DNA of 52,961 bases from Acidobacteriota bacterium (GTDB lineage: Bacteria; Acidobacteriota; Terriglobia; Versatilivoradales; Versatilivoraceae). Made by a program: the position numbers and the translations under genes. This document shows, in pieces, positions 43,858-52,426 of this stretch (position 1 is its first letter; each line of letters starts with the position of its first letter). Location: NCBI GenBank assembly GCA_009841055.1, contig VXMN01000122.1:1-52961 (forward strand), in the 5' to 3' direction. The notes beneath the pieces are model-generated. The model did no database searches. It saw only the letters and a program-made list of their open reading frames with translations, and had not been told where the DNA came from.

Positions 43858-43986
43858 CAATCACTCCTGTGCTCGCGTGAGGACGTCCGCCAGGTTACAA
43901 ATCCCGGCCGGGACAAAGCACTCCAAGCCTTGGACCATGATATGCTACAAGTCGCCGACATTGATCGCTTCCCAAGGAGACACCCC

Positions 43987-44469
43987 ATGACATTGGACAC
44001 CGGAAACAGGCTGAAATGGCCGCTGATCGTCGCCGCAACCCTGGTCGTGCTGAGGATCGTGCTGGAACACCTGGGCGCGCCCGAGTCGATCAACAACCTG
44101 CTGGGGGTCGCCTGGCTGCACGTGCTGGTGCCCTTCTACCTCGCCTACCAGATCCAGTCGGCTGGGAGCGATCGGCCCTACCGAGCGCTCTTCAAGGACC
44201 TTTTCCTCTACACCCTCTACACCCGGCTGATGGTGCTGGTGACCTACTGGATGGCCTACCTTTGGCAGTGGCAGTCCCCCCGCTTCCTGCTGGCCCGGGG
44301 AGGGAACGTGGGCGAGGGTATCGGCCCCTTTCAGGGCATCCTGGTGATTCCGGGGCGCAACCTGGTGGTCTGGATCGTGATGGCCATGGTCGTCGGCATG
44401 GTCCTGGGCTCCATCCTGCTCCTAATCAAGCGGCGCGGCAACAGGGCCGCGGCCGCCGGCGCAAGCTGA
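43987..44469 (+). CDS. Small integral membrane protein of unknown function
   Basis: The 160-residue protein has about four membrane helices: WPLIVAATLVVLRIVLEHL, NLLGVAWLHVLVPFYLAYQI, LFLYTLYTRLMVLVTYWMAYL and NLVVWIVMAMVVGMVLGSILLLI, with a basic C terminus (KRRGNRAAAAGAS). ATG at 43987 has AAGGAGA eight nt upstream. A longer open frame reaching back to 42928 is antisense to the ThuA-fusion gene and lacks protein character. I do not recognise the family. It converges on the SMP-30-like gene. Confidence 0.75.
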   Translation: MTLDTGNRLKWPLIVAATLVVLRIVLEHLGAPESINNLLGVAWLHVLVPFYLAYQIQSAGSDRPYRALFKDLFLYTLYTRLMVLVTYWMAYLWQWQSPRFLLARGGNVGEGIGPFQGILVIPGRNLVVWIVMAMVVGMVLGSILLLIKRRGNRAAAAGAS

Positions 44470-44523
44470 CGGGCCCTGCCATGAGGGCCGCCAAACCTGA
44501 AATCGGGATAAAGACCGACGCCT

Positions 44524-45627
44524 TCAGGTCAGGTGGGCTCCCTGGGTCTCCACGTAGACCGCGTAGAGGGACTGACTCCCGGTCATGAACAGGCGGTTGC
44601 GCTTGGTTCCCCCGAAACAGACGTTGGAGCAGATCTCCGGCAGCCGGATCAAGCCGATGCGGTCGCCGTTGGGGGCGAAGATGTGCACCCCGTCGTAACC
44701 GTCCCCCACCCAACCGGCGCTGGCCCAGACGTTGCCGTCGGTGTCGGCCCGGATGCCGTCGGCGAAGCCGGTCCTGCCTGCGTACTCCATGGAAGCGAAC
44801 TCTCTGCCGTTTCGCAGATGCCTCTGGTCCACCACGTCCCAGACCTTGATGTTCTTGGGTGCGTCCGGATAGTGTGAGGCCCCGGTGTCGGCCACGTAGA
44901 GTTTCCTGTAGTCGGGAGAAAAGCAGAGCCCGTTGGGTTTGTAGATGTCGTCCGCCACCTTTTCCAGTGTGCCCTGGCGAGGGTCGCCCCGGTAGATGGC
45001 TTCCTTCTGGTAGGGCTGGAGGGATCCCGTGTCGGCCCGGTGCCCCTCGTAGTTCATGAGGCTGCCGTATCCGGGGTCGGTAAACCAGACGGCTCCATCG
45101 TCGGGGTGGACGACGGCATCGTTGGGAGCGTTGAGCGACTTGCCTCCGTGGGAGTCGGCCAACACCGTGATTCCGCCGTTGAACTCGTAGCGCACAACCC
45201 TGCGGTTGCCGTGCTCGCAGGCGATCTGCCGGCCCTGAAAATCAAAGGTGTTTCCGTTGGAGTTCCCCGAAGGAAAGCGAAACCGCCGGGCCACGTGGCC
45301 GTCTTCCTCCAGCCAGCGAAGCTGCTCGTTGTTGGGAATGTCGCTCCACAGCAGGTAGCGGCCGACGCCGTTCCAGGCCGGCCCTTCGGCCCACAGCGTC
45401 CCGCGGTGCAGGCGCAGAATGGGTGAATTTCCCAGCTTGTACTTGAACCGCTTGTCGAGAGCCACCACGTCCGGCTCCGGGTAGCGCACCGGCTCCGCCT
45501 CGGGACCGAAGTTGCGTCCGAAGGCCTCGGAGGTCATGGCGGTAACGGCAGCTATTTTCCCTGCCGCCCGCAGAAATTCCCGGCGCTCCATGGGCTTGTT
45601 TTTTGCTACATTGGATTCCTGTCTCAT
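44524..45627 (-). CDS. SMP-30/gluconolactonase family protein, Tat-exported
   Basis: The 367-residue protein has a twin-arginine signal (MERREFLRAAGKIAAVTAM; RR at 15-16 from the chosen start). The rest is a six-bladed propeller of the SMP-30/gluconolactonase family: GTLWAEGPAWNG supplies the metal-binding Glu, LNAPNDAVVHPDDGAVWFTDPGYG the Asn, and FADGIRADTDGNVWASAGW the Asp. Gluconolactone or a related sugar lactone is the likely substrate class. This suits a genome segment with sugar-acid dehydratase and sialidase-like genes. ATG at 45627 is preferred; an ATG at 45591 (at MERREF) is possible. Confidence 0.9.
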   Translation of the reverse strand: MRQESNVAKNKPMERREFLRAAGKIAAVTAMTSEAFGRNFGPEAEPVRYPEPDVVALDKRFKYKLGNSPILRLHRGTLWAEGPAWNGVGRYLLWSDIPNNEQLRWLEEDGHVARRFRFPSGNSNGNTFDFQGRQIACEHGNRRVVRYEFNGGITVLADSHGGKSLNAPNDAVVHPDDGAVWFTDPGYGSLMNYEGHRADTGSLQPYQKEAIYRGDPRQGTLEKVADDIYKPNGLCFSPDYRKLYVADTGASHYPDAPKNIKVWDVVDQRHLRNGREFASMEYAGRTGFADGIRADTDGNVWASAGWVGDGYDGVHIFAPNGDRIGLIRLPEICSNVCFGGTKRNRLFMTGSQSLYAVYVETQGAHLT

Positions 45628-45809
45628 GACCAAGGGGATCTCCTTTGCCTGTTGAATGAACCGTCTCCCGCCGCCGGCAGCCTGCTCCCGGCAGCAATTT
45701 TCCAGCTTCCCGATTGCCGTTCTTAAAAGCTCGCCGTGCCGGATGCAGAACCGGCTCGGACCGTGCCGAGAGTTTACGGAGTAACGTCCCAAACCACAAA
45801 ACAAAAAGA

Positions 45810-47201
45810 ATGCCTCTCATTCCGCCATACCCCCCGAAGAATTCTCCGGCCGGACTGCTCCGCGAGCTGAAACCGATGGTTTCCCTGTCGGTCCCGGTGG
45901 TCATGACCGAGTTGGGCTGGATGACCATGAGCCTGGTGGACACCATGATGGTGGGACGCCTGAGTGCGGAAGCCATCGGGGCGGTAAGCATCGGAACAGC
46001 GGTATTCCTGGCGGCGACCATCCTGGGAATGGGCCTGTCATTGGGATTGGACACCCTGGTATCGCAAGCCCACGGAGCCAATCAATGGAGGGAGTGCCAG
46101 GGATGGCTGGTGCACGGTATTCACCTCAGCCTTCTGCTCAGCCCCCTCATGATGTTCGTTCTCTGGGGAAGCCTGCCCTATCTGGACCTGTGGGGCTTCC
46201 ACCCCGACGTGCTGGCGCTCACCCCGCCCTACCTGAAGGCGGTGAGCTGGGGCATTTTCCCCCTGATGCTCTATAACACCTTTCGCCGCTACCTGCAGGG
46301 AATCGGGCGAGTCAAGGGAATCATGATGGTGCTGGTCACCGCCAACCTGGTGAACGTCGCCTCCAATTGGGTCTTGATATTCGGCAAGCTGGGGTTCCCC
46401 GCCATGGGAGTCGAGGGCGCGGGCTGGGCCACCTGCATCTCCCGCCTCTACATGGCGCTCGGCCTGGGGGTGCTCATCTTCCGCTACCACCGCCGGCAGC
46501 GGACACCCCTGCTGCGGGTCTCATTCAAGCCCGACCTGGACCGAATGCGCCGCCTGGTTAACCTGGGCCTTCCGGCATCGCTGCAGACCACCCTGGAGGT
46601 CGGGGTCTTCGCCGCCGTGACCTCGCTGGCGGGAAGGCTGGAGCCGGCGGCGGTAGCCGCCCACCAGATCGCGCTGAACGCTGCCGGTTTTGTGTTCATG
46701 GTTCCGCTGGGTGTCTCCTCGGCCGGAGCGGTGCGAGTGGGCCGGGAAATCGGCCGGGGAGACCCGCAGCGGGCAGCGGACTCAGGGTGGATGGCCCTGC
46801 TGCTGGGAAGCGGCTTCATGCTGCTGTCCGGTCTGCTCTTCGTCCTGTTGCCCGAAGGAATCATGCGTCTCTTTACCGTGGACGCGCAGGTGATTGCCAT
46901 CGGAACGCCCCTGCTGCTGATCGCCGCGGCCTTCATGTTTTTCGACGGCATTCAGGTGGTGGCTACCGGGAATCTGAGAGGCGCCGCCGACACCAGGACG
47001 CCCATGGTAGTCAATCTGATCGGACACTGGCCGTTCGGCATGGTGCTGGGCTATTGGCTCTGTTTCCATTTGAATTGGGGGGTCCAGGGCTTGTGGGTCG
47101 GTCTGTCGGCCGGGCTGATCGGCATCGGCGCGGTGTTGCTGGGAGTCTGGACCCGCAAGTCCGGAGAGCTCAGGGAGGGCCGCACGGCCCCGCTGCAGTG
47201 A
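45810..47201 (+). CDS. MATE family multidrug/metabolite exporter
   Basis: The 463-residue protein has about 12 membrane segments in the MATE arrangement. The first helix region carries LSVPVVMTELGWMTMSLVDTMMVGRLS and GAVSIGTAVFLAATILGMGLSLGLDTLVSQAHGA, with the second half repeating the pattern (AVAAHQIALNAAGFVFMVPLGVSSAGAVRVGREIG). It should export cationic drugs or metabolites using a Na+ or H+ gradient. ATG at 45810 begins the homologous region; the longer open frame to 45714 is not supported. No clear ribosome binding site is visible (only AAAAAGA). It is transcribed divergently from the SMP-30-like gene. Confidence 0.94.
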   Translation: MPLIPPYPPKNSPAGLLRELKPMVSLSVPVVMTELGWMTMSLVDTMMVGRLSAEAIGAVSIGTAVFLAATILGMGLSLGLDTLVSQAHGANQWRECQGWLVHGIHLSLLLSPLMMFVLWGSLPYLDLWGFHPDVLALTPPYLKAVSWGIFPLMLYNTFRRYLQGIGRVKGIMMVLVTANLVNVASNWVLIFGKLGFPAMGVEGAGWATCISRLYMALGLGVLIFRYHRRQRTPLLRVSFKPDLDRMRRLVNLGLPASLQTTLEVGVFAAVTSLAGRLEPAAVAAHQIALNAAGFVFMVPLGVSSAGAVRVGREIGRGDPQRAADSGWMALLLGSGFMLLSGLLFVLLPEGIMRLFTVDAQVIAIGTPLLLIAAAFMFFDGIQVVATGNLRGAADTRTPMVVNLIGHWPFGMVLGYWLCFHLNWGVQGLWVGLSAGLIGIGAVLLGVWTRKSGELREGRTAPLQ

Positions 47202-47287
47202 CACCGCTCCCGCACAGGGGGAGTCTCCAAAACCGGTGGCGGCTGCCGTTCGACAGGCGGTACACTGGAAGGGGAGAAGGAGGTGCA

Positions 47288-47896
47288 ATGCGAACGACGG
47301 CGTGGCTGGGGTTGGGGCTGCTGACCTTGACTCCGGTCAGCAACGAACCGGCGTGGGCGGCCGGACAGCAGACGGAGGTAAAGCCCGGCCGTACCGACCC
47401 GCACATTCCTTCCGGCATCGTGCCCGGGGTCCGGCGTCCTGCCGGAATGGTTCCGCTGAAGGTCGTGCCGGGAAAGCAGAAAAGACCCGTGCCCTTCTAT
47501 GCCAGGCTGCGGGCGGAGGTGGACCGATCCTTTCTCACTCGGGGCGAGGGCAAGCTCTATATCGGTTTCCATCTGGACCCGCTCTACGCCGTCCACTGGA
47601 ACAATCGGGTCAAGCCGTTGGAATTCCGGCTGGAGACTGCCGAGGGAGTCCGGGTCACGCCCGGCCGCGGGATCGGCCCCAGGGTGAAACAACCTGCCGA
47701 CAAGGACCCCCGGGAGTTCCTGCTGGACATCGCCACCGCCGGACAGAGCCAACCCTTGAACCTTACCGTTCGCTACTTCGCCTGCGATGACGCCGACACC
47801 TTCTGCATTCCGGTCACCCAGAGCTACACGGTGCACCTGGAGCCGGCCCCCAGGGGGAATGTCGACGGTGAAAGCACCGAATCACTCCGCCGTTGA
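47288..47896 (+). CDS. Secreted protein with a DsbD-alpha-like domain
   Basis: The 202-residue protein has a signal peptide (TTAWLGLGLLTLTPVSNEPAWA). Residues 65-195 look like the immunoglobulin-like N-terminal (alpha) domain of DsbD: YARLRAEVDRSFLTRGEGKLYIGFHLDP and, near the end, TVRYFACDDADTFCIPVTQSYTVHLE, in which the two Cys (residues in YFAC and TFC) are placed like the DsbD-alpha redox pair. There is no membrane domain, so it would need a separate reducing partner. AAGGAGG lies before the ATG at 47288. It follows the MATE gene by 86 nt. Confidence 0.7.
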   Translation: MRTTAWLGLGLLTLTPVSNEPAWAAGQQTEVKPGRTDPHIPSGIVPGVRRPAGMVPLKVVPGKQKRPVPFYARLRAEVDRSFLTRGEGKLYIGFHLDPLYAVHWNNRVKPLEFRLETAEGVRVTPGRGIGPRVKQPADKDPREFLLDIATAGQSQPLNLTVRYFACDDADTFCIPVTQSYTVHLEPAPRGNVDGESTESLRR

Positions 47897-47966
47897 GCTG
47901 GGATCGTCGAGGCAACGCCTGATGCGGTGGGGGAACACCGAACCGGTAGCGGGGATCATTATTTTA

Positions 47967-48136
47967 TTGAACATCGATGCACAGGATATACAGGATATGC
48001 AGGATTTGGTTTTGGGAGTTTGCAGTGCCCTGATCCTGGCATCCGCAACCCCGCGTCGGATCATCTCGCCGGTCAACACCCTGTACAGCAACCTTTCATC
48101 CTGTTAATCCTGTATATCCTGTGTATCGATGTTAAT
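47967..48136. repeat. About 170-bp inverted-repeat element of 9-bp units, copy B
   Basis: Left end GAACATCGATGCACAGGATA then ACAGGATAT and GCAGGAT units; right end CCTGTTAATCCTGTATATCC then TGTGTATCGATGTTAAT. The interior contains TTGGGAGT, GGCATCCGCAA and CGGATCAT, in the same order and spacing as the reverse complement of copy A at 25561-25735. The two copies are thus in opposite orientation 22 kb apart. Confidence 0.8.
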
Positions 48137-48218
48137 TTTCTCTATAGATCACTCGACGGCGGCCTACCAGGCTATCTGCCCGTAGCCGCAACGCCACGAC
48201 AACCACGGGGAGATGCGA

Positions 48219-48258
48219 TTCGTGTCTTTCCTTGGTTCTTCGTATCCCTTCGTAGATT
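48219..48258. repeat. 10-bp-period interspersed repeat, single arm (copy 4)
   Basis: TTCGTGTCTT, TCCTTGGTTC, TTCGTATCCC, TTCGTAGATT follow one another in register, matching the right-arm pattern of copy 2. The opposite arm is not seen here. As in copy 2 it lies beyond the 170-bp element. Confidence 0.65.
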
Positions 48259-48439
48259 TCTCTTTTCCCTGACTTGCCGGTCTGAAGCACGGACTCTCCA
48301 GATTATCCGGGATTTGATTGCCATCCGGGACGGAAACGAATAGCATCCTGCCTGCGAGACCCGCCGATTCCCAAGCGGGCTGCGCCGTCAGCCATTCACC
48401 CTATTAGCGTCCTTCACCCCTCGATCCACGCTCGCCCCC

Positions 48440-49468
48440 TTGGAACAGGCCTTTCAATCTTTTCTGACCGAGATCCATTGGAGCCTGCTGACCGGAGTTA
48501 TCCTGGGCAGCCTGCTCATTTTGGGAAAGGCGGCCGACTGGCTGATCTCCGCGGCCGTCAGCCTGTCGCAGCGCTCACGCATTCCCAAGGTGGTGATCGG
48601 AGCCACCATCGTGAGCCTGGGAACAACCACGCCGGAGGTAGCCGTCTCGGTTCTGGCCGCCTTTCGGGGGCAATCAAGCCTGGCTCTGGGAAACGCCGTC
48701 GGCTCCATCATCTGCAACACCGGTCTGATTCTGGGACTGTCCTGCTTGCTGGATCCGCCCAGGATCGCCCGGAAGATCGTCATGCGGCAGAACGCCATCC
48801 AGTTGGCCGCGGTCATCCTGTTGGTTCTGGCCTGCTTCCCCTGGCCCTCGGCTGGCGATGCCTTCACCGATGGTGGCCGGGTCACCCGATTCGTGGCCTT
48901 CGCCTTTCTGCTGGCCCTTGCCGGCTATGTCTGGCAGTCGGTCCACTGGGCCCGGGAGAGAAACCCGGTGTCGGGAGAGGGTGAGGAGAGCGAAACGGAC
49001 TCGACCGGGGCGATAGTCGCCCGGCTGGTGGGATCGGTTGCGCTGGTGGTGGTGTCGGCCCGCATACTCCTGCCCGCGGTCACCGAGTCCGCCGTCCGGC
49101 TGGAGGTTCCCGAGAGCGTGATCGCGGCCACCCTGGTGGCTTTCGGCACTTCCCTGCCGGAGCTGGTGGTCGCCGCCACTGCGGCCGTGCGGGGTCACGG
49201 GGAACTGGCGCTGGGCAACGTGATCGGCGCTAATATCCTCAACGTCCTGTTCGTGGTAGGCGCCGCGGGGGCGGTCACGCGCGGGGGGCTCAGCGCCGAT
49301 CCCATGTTCTTTATTGTGCTGTTTCCAACCATGCTGCTGTTGATGCTGACCCTGAGGATCGGCCTCCTCCCGGGTCAGGATCGGCTGAGCCGCTCTTACG
49401 GAGTGGTGATGCTGGTCATTTACGTGGTGTATACGGTGGTCAGCTATGTTCTGGACGGTGGCGGTTAG
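48440..49468 (+). CDS. Sodium/calcium antiporter (CaCA family)
   Basis: The 342-residue membrane protein has the two inverted alpha-repeats of the Ca2+:cation antiporter family: IGATIVSLGTTTPEVAVSV with LGNAVGSIICNTGLILGLS, and AATLVAFGTSLPELVVAA with LGNVIGANILNVLFVVGAA. The central acidic linker lies near 175-190 (GEGEESETDS). About ten membrane segments are visible, as in E. coli YrbG and NCX_Mj. It should exchange Ca2+ for Na+ or H+ across the cytoplasmic membrane. The start is a TTG at 48440 without ribosome binding site; no ATG is available until codon 115, so the start is uncertain. Confidence 0.92.
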   Translation: MEQAFQSFLTEIHWSLLTGVILGSLLILGKAADWLISAAVSLSQRSRIPKVVIGATIVSLGTTTPEVAVSVLAAFRGQSSLALGNAVGSIICNTGLILGLSCLLDPPRIARKIVMRQNAIQLAAVILLVLACFPWPSAGDAFTDGGRVTRFVAFAFLLALAGYVWQSVHWARERNPVSGEGEESETDSTGAIVARLVGSVALVVVSARILLPAVTESAVRLEVPESVIAATLVAFGTSLPELVVAATAAVRGHGELALGNVIGANILNVLFVVGAAGAVTRGGLSADPMFFIVLFPTMLLLMLTLRIGLLPGQDRLSRSYGVVMLVIYVVYTVVSYVLDGGG

Positions 49469-49563
49469 GATGGGCGGGAAGGCAGGCCGGCTCGCCGCCA
49501 TCAGGCCGAACCGGAGGGAATCATGCCACGGCAGGTTATCTCCGGCGACAAGTCCAATCTCAA

Positions 49564-51204
49564 CTACCGCTTGGCGATGTCCGTTTCCTCACAGGTGATG
49601 AACTCAAGCAAGGCCGGACGTCCTTCCCGCGTCGCGGCAATGCCTCGCTGCAAGGCAGCTTGCACCGCCTCCGGATCCTCTACCCGCTCGGCATAGGCCC
49701 CCAGCCCCCGAGCCACCTGGCTGTAGTTTCCCGACAGAAACTTGGCGCGACCCTCTATGGCGGCTTTGGGGATGTACTGTTCGTAGCCGCCCATGGCCGA
49801 ATTGTTCAGTAGCAAAACCAGGATGGGGATCTGCCCCCGCACCGCCGTCTCCAGGTCCATGCCCACCATCCCGAAGGCCGCGTCTCCCATGAGGGTGACC
49901 ACCAGCTTGTCCGGAGCCGCCAGCTTGGCCCCCATGGCGGCGCCCAGCGAAAAGCCCAGTTGGGTCGAATTTCCCCATCCCAGGTAGCCGCGCGGGGTCA
50001 CCGCCTCATAGAGCGGAGCGATCTGGTCACGGGGAGAGCCGGAATCGTGGGTGACAATGGCCGAAGCCGGGTCTACCGCTCTCTTCAACTCCCCAATGAC
50101 GCGATAGGGGTTGATGGGCGCCTGGGAGGATTGGAGCTTGCCCGCCCAACGGGCCTGCCAGGCTTTCCGAAGCTTTCCGATGCCGGCCTCGACCAAGCGG
50201 CGCCGGTCTTCCCTCTTCCCCTTTCCGGATTGGCGGGCGATCTCCTCCAGCATCTGCTGCAGAACCAGCTTGGCGTCTCCCAGGAGGGGCAGGTCGGCCC
50301 GATAGTCCTTGTTCAGATCCTTCCAGTCCAGGGTGGCGTGAACGATCACCCTGCCGTCGCCGGGAATGGCAGGCGCGAATAGGGAACGGGTCAGGCTGGA
50401 GCCGATGACCAGCAGGGCGTCGCTGGAGGCCAGGTGCTCTCCCACCATGTCGGTCTGGCTGTATCCGGTTGTCCCCAAGGACAGGGGGTGGGTTTCGTTG
50501 AAGGCGCTCTTGCCCTGTAGCGAGGTCATCACCGGCGCCGCCAACTGCTCCGCCACCTGCTCCAGCTCCCTGGAGGCCCTGGCGTAGAAAATCCCCTGAC
50601 CCGCCCAGATCAGCGGCCGCCTGGCGGCCAGCATCAACCGAACGGCCTCCCTGACAGCCGCGGGATCGGGGCCGGGCCTGATTGCCGGCACCGGCCGGTA
50701 ATCCAGCCGGCCCGGAAACTCCTCCTCGGCCACGTCCACCGGAATCTCCAGAAGCACCGGGCCGGGCCGCCCCGATCGCAAGGCGGTAAAGGCCCGGGCC
50801 ATCCGGCCGGGAATGGCTGCCGCCGACGGGACCCGGTCCGCCCACTTGGTGGTGGCCCGGTAGTTCTCAAGAGAGCCGAAGGTGGGGGGAACCCCGGCCT
50901 GGTTTCGGCCGGGATGACCCGGAAGGAAGAGGATGGGACTGGAATCGGTATAGGCGTGGGCGATCCCTGCGAAGGCGTTTTCAGCTCCCGGACCCTGCTG
51001 CACCGTTACCACGCCGATTCGGTCCCCAAAGCTGGTCCGAGAGAAGCCGTCGGCCATGTTTCCCGCCACCCGTTCCTGACGGGCCACGATCAGCCGGACT
51101 CCGGCCTCGGTCAAGGCCTCGAGGATCGGAGTCATTGGAAAGCAGAAGACCTGTTCCACGCCCTCGCGTTTCAAGAGTTCGGCGATCACCTGGCTACCCA
51201 GCAT
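49564..51204 (-). CDS. Thiamine diphosphate-dependent enzyme, acetolactate synthase/benzoylformate decarboxylase-like
   Basis: The 546-residue protein has the three ThDP-enzyme domains: the N-terminal domain with E44 in ARQERVAGNMADGFSR and VTVQQGPGAENAFAGIAHAY, a central nucleotide-fold domain (RRPLIWAGQGIFYARASREL), and a C-terminal cofactor domain with MGDAAFGMVGMDLETAV followed by LLLNN. The GD and NN parts of the ThDP motif are conserved with Ala in place of the second Gly. Substrate is open (acetolactate synthase, benzoylformate or oxalyl-CoA decarboxylase relatives). ATG at 51204 has AAGGAGA upstream; a 14-residue extension is not supported. It is the second full-length ThDP enzyme of this window and is not closely similar to the first. 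Confidence 0.9.
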   Translation of the reverse strand: MLGSQVIAELLKREGVEQVFCFPMTPILEALTEAGVRLIVARQERVAGNMADGFSRTSFGDRIGVVTVQQGPGAENAFAGIAHAYTDSSPILFLPGHPGRNQAGVPPTFGSLENYRATTKWADRVPSAAAIPGRMARAFTALRSGRPGPVLLEIPVDVAEEEFPGRLDYRPVPAIRPGPDPAAVREAVRLMLAARRPLIWAGQGIFYARASRELEQVAEQLAAPVMTSLQGKSAFNETHPLSLGTTGYSQTDMVGEHLASSDALLVIGSSLTRSLFAPAIPGDGRVIVHATLDWKDLNKDYRADLPLLGDAKLVLQQMLEEIARQSGKGKREDRRRLVEAGIGKLRKAWQARWAGKLQSSQAPINPYRVIGELKRAVDPASAIVTHDSGSPRDQIAPLYEAVTPRGYLGWGNSTQLGFSLGAAMGAKLAAPDKLVVTLMGDAAFGMVGMDLETAVRGQIPILVLLLNNSAMGGYEQYIPKAAIEGRAKFLSGNYSQVARGLGAYAERVEDPEAVQAALQRGIAATREGRPALLEFITCEETDIAKR

Positions 51205-51274
51205 ACTGTCTCCTTCCTGCGACCGAGCCCCGGCACGCCGGTACAAACCGCCGTCCCGGCAATCGGGAACCCGT

Positions 51275-51634
51275 TCAGGGATCTCTCACAAACAGGGCCC
51301 TCAGATCATAGGACACATTGAGCGGATAGGGCATCCGCATCCCGATGGCGAAGTAGAAGCACCAGGCGTGGTCGGCCCCGGCACGGGTGGCGCTCCACAC
51401 CCAGGCTCCGGTCAACTCAAAGGGCTTTCGAATGGTGCGGCGGGGCGGGTCCCACACCCCGTGGAGTTCCTCCAGGGTCGGCAAGCGCCAATCGCGATAA
51501 CCACCCAAATCCAGCCTCTGCGCGTGGTCGGCGGCATCATGCCAGTTGAGGCGGCTTCCGTTGTCGCGCCGGCTCCAGACCAGGCCCGTGCGGCTGTCAA
51601 CCACCAGATCGGTAGAATCCCCTGAAGATCGCAT
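51275..51634 (-). CDS. DUF1566 (Lcl C-terminal-like) domain protein
   Basis: The 119-residue protein consists of one DUF1566 domain: TGLVWSRRDNGSRLNWHDAADHAQRL, GGYRDWRLPTLEELHGVWD, and WVWSATRAGADHAWCFYFAIG. The domain is a C-type-lectin-like fold found in secreted Legionella lectin Lcl and many hypothetical proteins, often as a ligand-binding unit. No signal peptide is visible from the ATG at 51634, and this copy is shorter than usual. Function unknown. Confidence 0.82.
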   Translation of the reverse strand: MRSSGDSTDLVVDSRTGLVWSRRDNGSRLNWHDAADHAQRLDLGGYRDWRLPTLEELHGVWDPPRRTIRKPFELTGAWVWSATRAGADHAWCFYFAIGMRMPYPLNVSYDLRALFVRDP

Positions 51635-51671
51635 GGCCTGTCACGCCCGATACGGGATCTGAGCCCAGTGG

Positions 51672-51817
51672 TTAGTGTCCTGTCACAGGAATAACGTCGC
51701 CATCTCCGATGGAGGCTCCACCGGATTCGGGCGGAACGGCGCCTTCTTCGTCGTCGCTCCCGGAATCCGGCGCCGTTGCGCTCCGAAAGACGACAACCCT
51801 GTTTCCGAGACTCAACA
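51672..51817 (-). pseudogene. Probable out-of-frame C-terminal tail of fxsA
   Basis: Directly after the fxsA stop, the -1 frame remains open for about 48 codons with a coding-like, acidic, hydrophilic sequence (PDSGSDDEEGAVPPESGG, then DGDVIPVTGH). Position, strand and composition fit the cytoplasmic tail of FxsA proteins. Either a sequencing/assembly indel or a real frameshift separates it from the membrane part. It could also be non-coding. Confidence 0.4.
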
Positions 51818-52210
51818 CTAGAGGTTGACAGAGACCTGCACCCGGTTCTGCTCCACCCATTGCCTCAACTTTCGCCAAAGCAGCGCTCTCAGGAATTGAC
51901 GGAACGCGGGAACCAGGCACAGAAAGCCCACGATGTCGGTCAGGACACCGGGAGTCAGCAGAACGGCGCCCGCCAGCAGTATGATCACCCCGTCAACCAG
52001 CGGAGCCGCCGGAAGCCTTCCAGCCGCCGTTTCCGCCCGCAGCCGGCGCAGGACTTCCAGCCCCTGACTGCGGGCCAGAAAGGCGCCCAGAGCCCCGGTG
52101 GCGAGAATCAGCGCCACCGTGGCAACGGTGCCGATGTGGCTGCCGATCTCGATCAGGAGGGCCAGTTCAATCAGGGGAAGGAGCAGGAAGAGCGCAAGAA
52201 TCTTGAACAT
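51818..52210 (-). CDS. fxsA: FxsA family membrane protein (possibly frameshifted at the C terminus)
   Basis: The 130-residue protein is an FxsA-type inner-membrane protein with three to four membrane helices: FKILALFLLLPLIELALLIEI, TVATVALILATGALGAFLA, VDGVIILLAGAVLLTPGVLTDIVGFLCLVPAF. RSQGLEVLRRLR after helix 2 is typical. In E. coli FxsA counteracts exclusion of phage T7 by the F plasmid. The frame closes soon after the last helix (RVQVSVNL, stop). The overlapping frame down to 51672 continues with GNRVVVFRS and an acidic tail ending GDGDVIPVTGH, resembling the usual FxsA tail, so a one-base frameshift is suspected. ATG at 52210 has no good ribosome binding site. Confidence 0.88.
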   Translation of the reverse strand: MFKILALFLLLPLIELALLIEIGSHIGTVATVALILATGALGAFLARSQGLEVLRRLRAETAAGRLPAAPLVDGVIILLAGAVLLTPGVLTDIVGFLCLVPAFRQFLRALLWRKLRQWVEQNRVQVSVNL

Positions 52211-52314
52211 GAAAACATTATGGCACAGGCGAAGCGTCCCGGCTTCAATTCCCGGCGCCCAACTGTAATGGATAAATCGGGGAGGAGTCGAAAGACCAAC
52301 TTTGAGGAAACTGC

Positions 52315-52365
52315 AGTCCCCGTCGCACCTATGGCGCAACGGGGACTTTACAGGTCAACGACCTG
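52315..52365. repeat. Pair of adjacent hairpins (REP-like)
   Basis: AGTCCCCGT (52315-52323) and ACGGGGACT (52339-52347) form a perfect 9-bp stem with two further inner pairs. CAGGTC-AAC-GACCTG (52351-52365) forms a second stem. They lie between the stop of the small secreted protein gene and the start of fxsA, both on the minus strand. The GTCCCC/GGGGAC ends recall those of the element at 14054-14169. Confidence 0.55.
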
Positions 52366-52426
52366 CAGAAAGGGAACGGGACAGGCTGGAACGCCTGCCC
52401 CGGAAGATTTCCGTCGGTTCCAACCC

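Larger units (their letters stand above)
47897..48439. other. Intergenic region with repeat elements
   Basis: The 543-bp gap holds the 170-bp element at 47967-48136 and one 10-bp-period arm at 48219-48258. Nothing else was recognised; the region after 48260 has no gene. Confidence 0.75.

Noticed and set aside
48674-49501. 275-codon open frame antisense to the CaCA antiporter
   Set aside because: The antiporter alpha-repeats on the plus strand are unambiguous; the antisense product is His/Gln-rich shadow sequence.
49523-49699. Short plus-strand open frame with GGAGGGAATC before its ATG
   Set aside because: It is about 58 codons and mostly antisense to the conserved C terminus of the second ThDP enzyme; the ribosome-binding-site-like sequence is probably chance.
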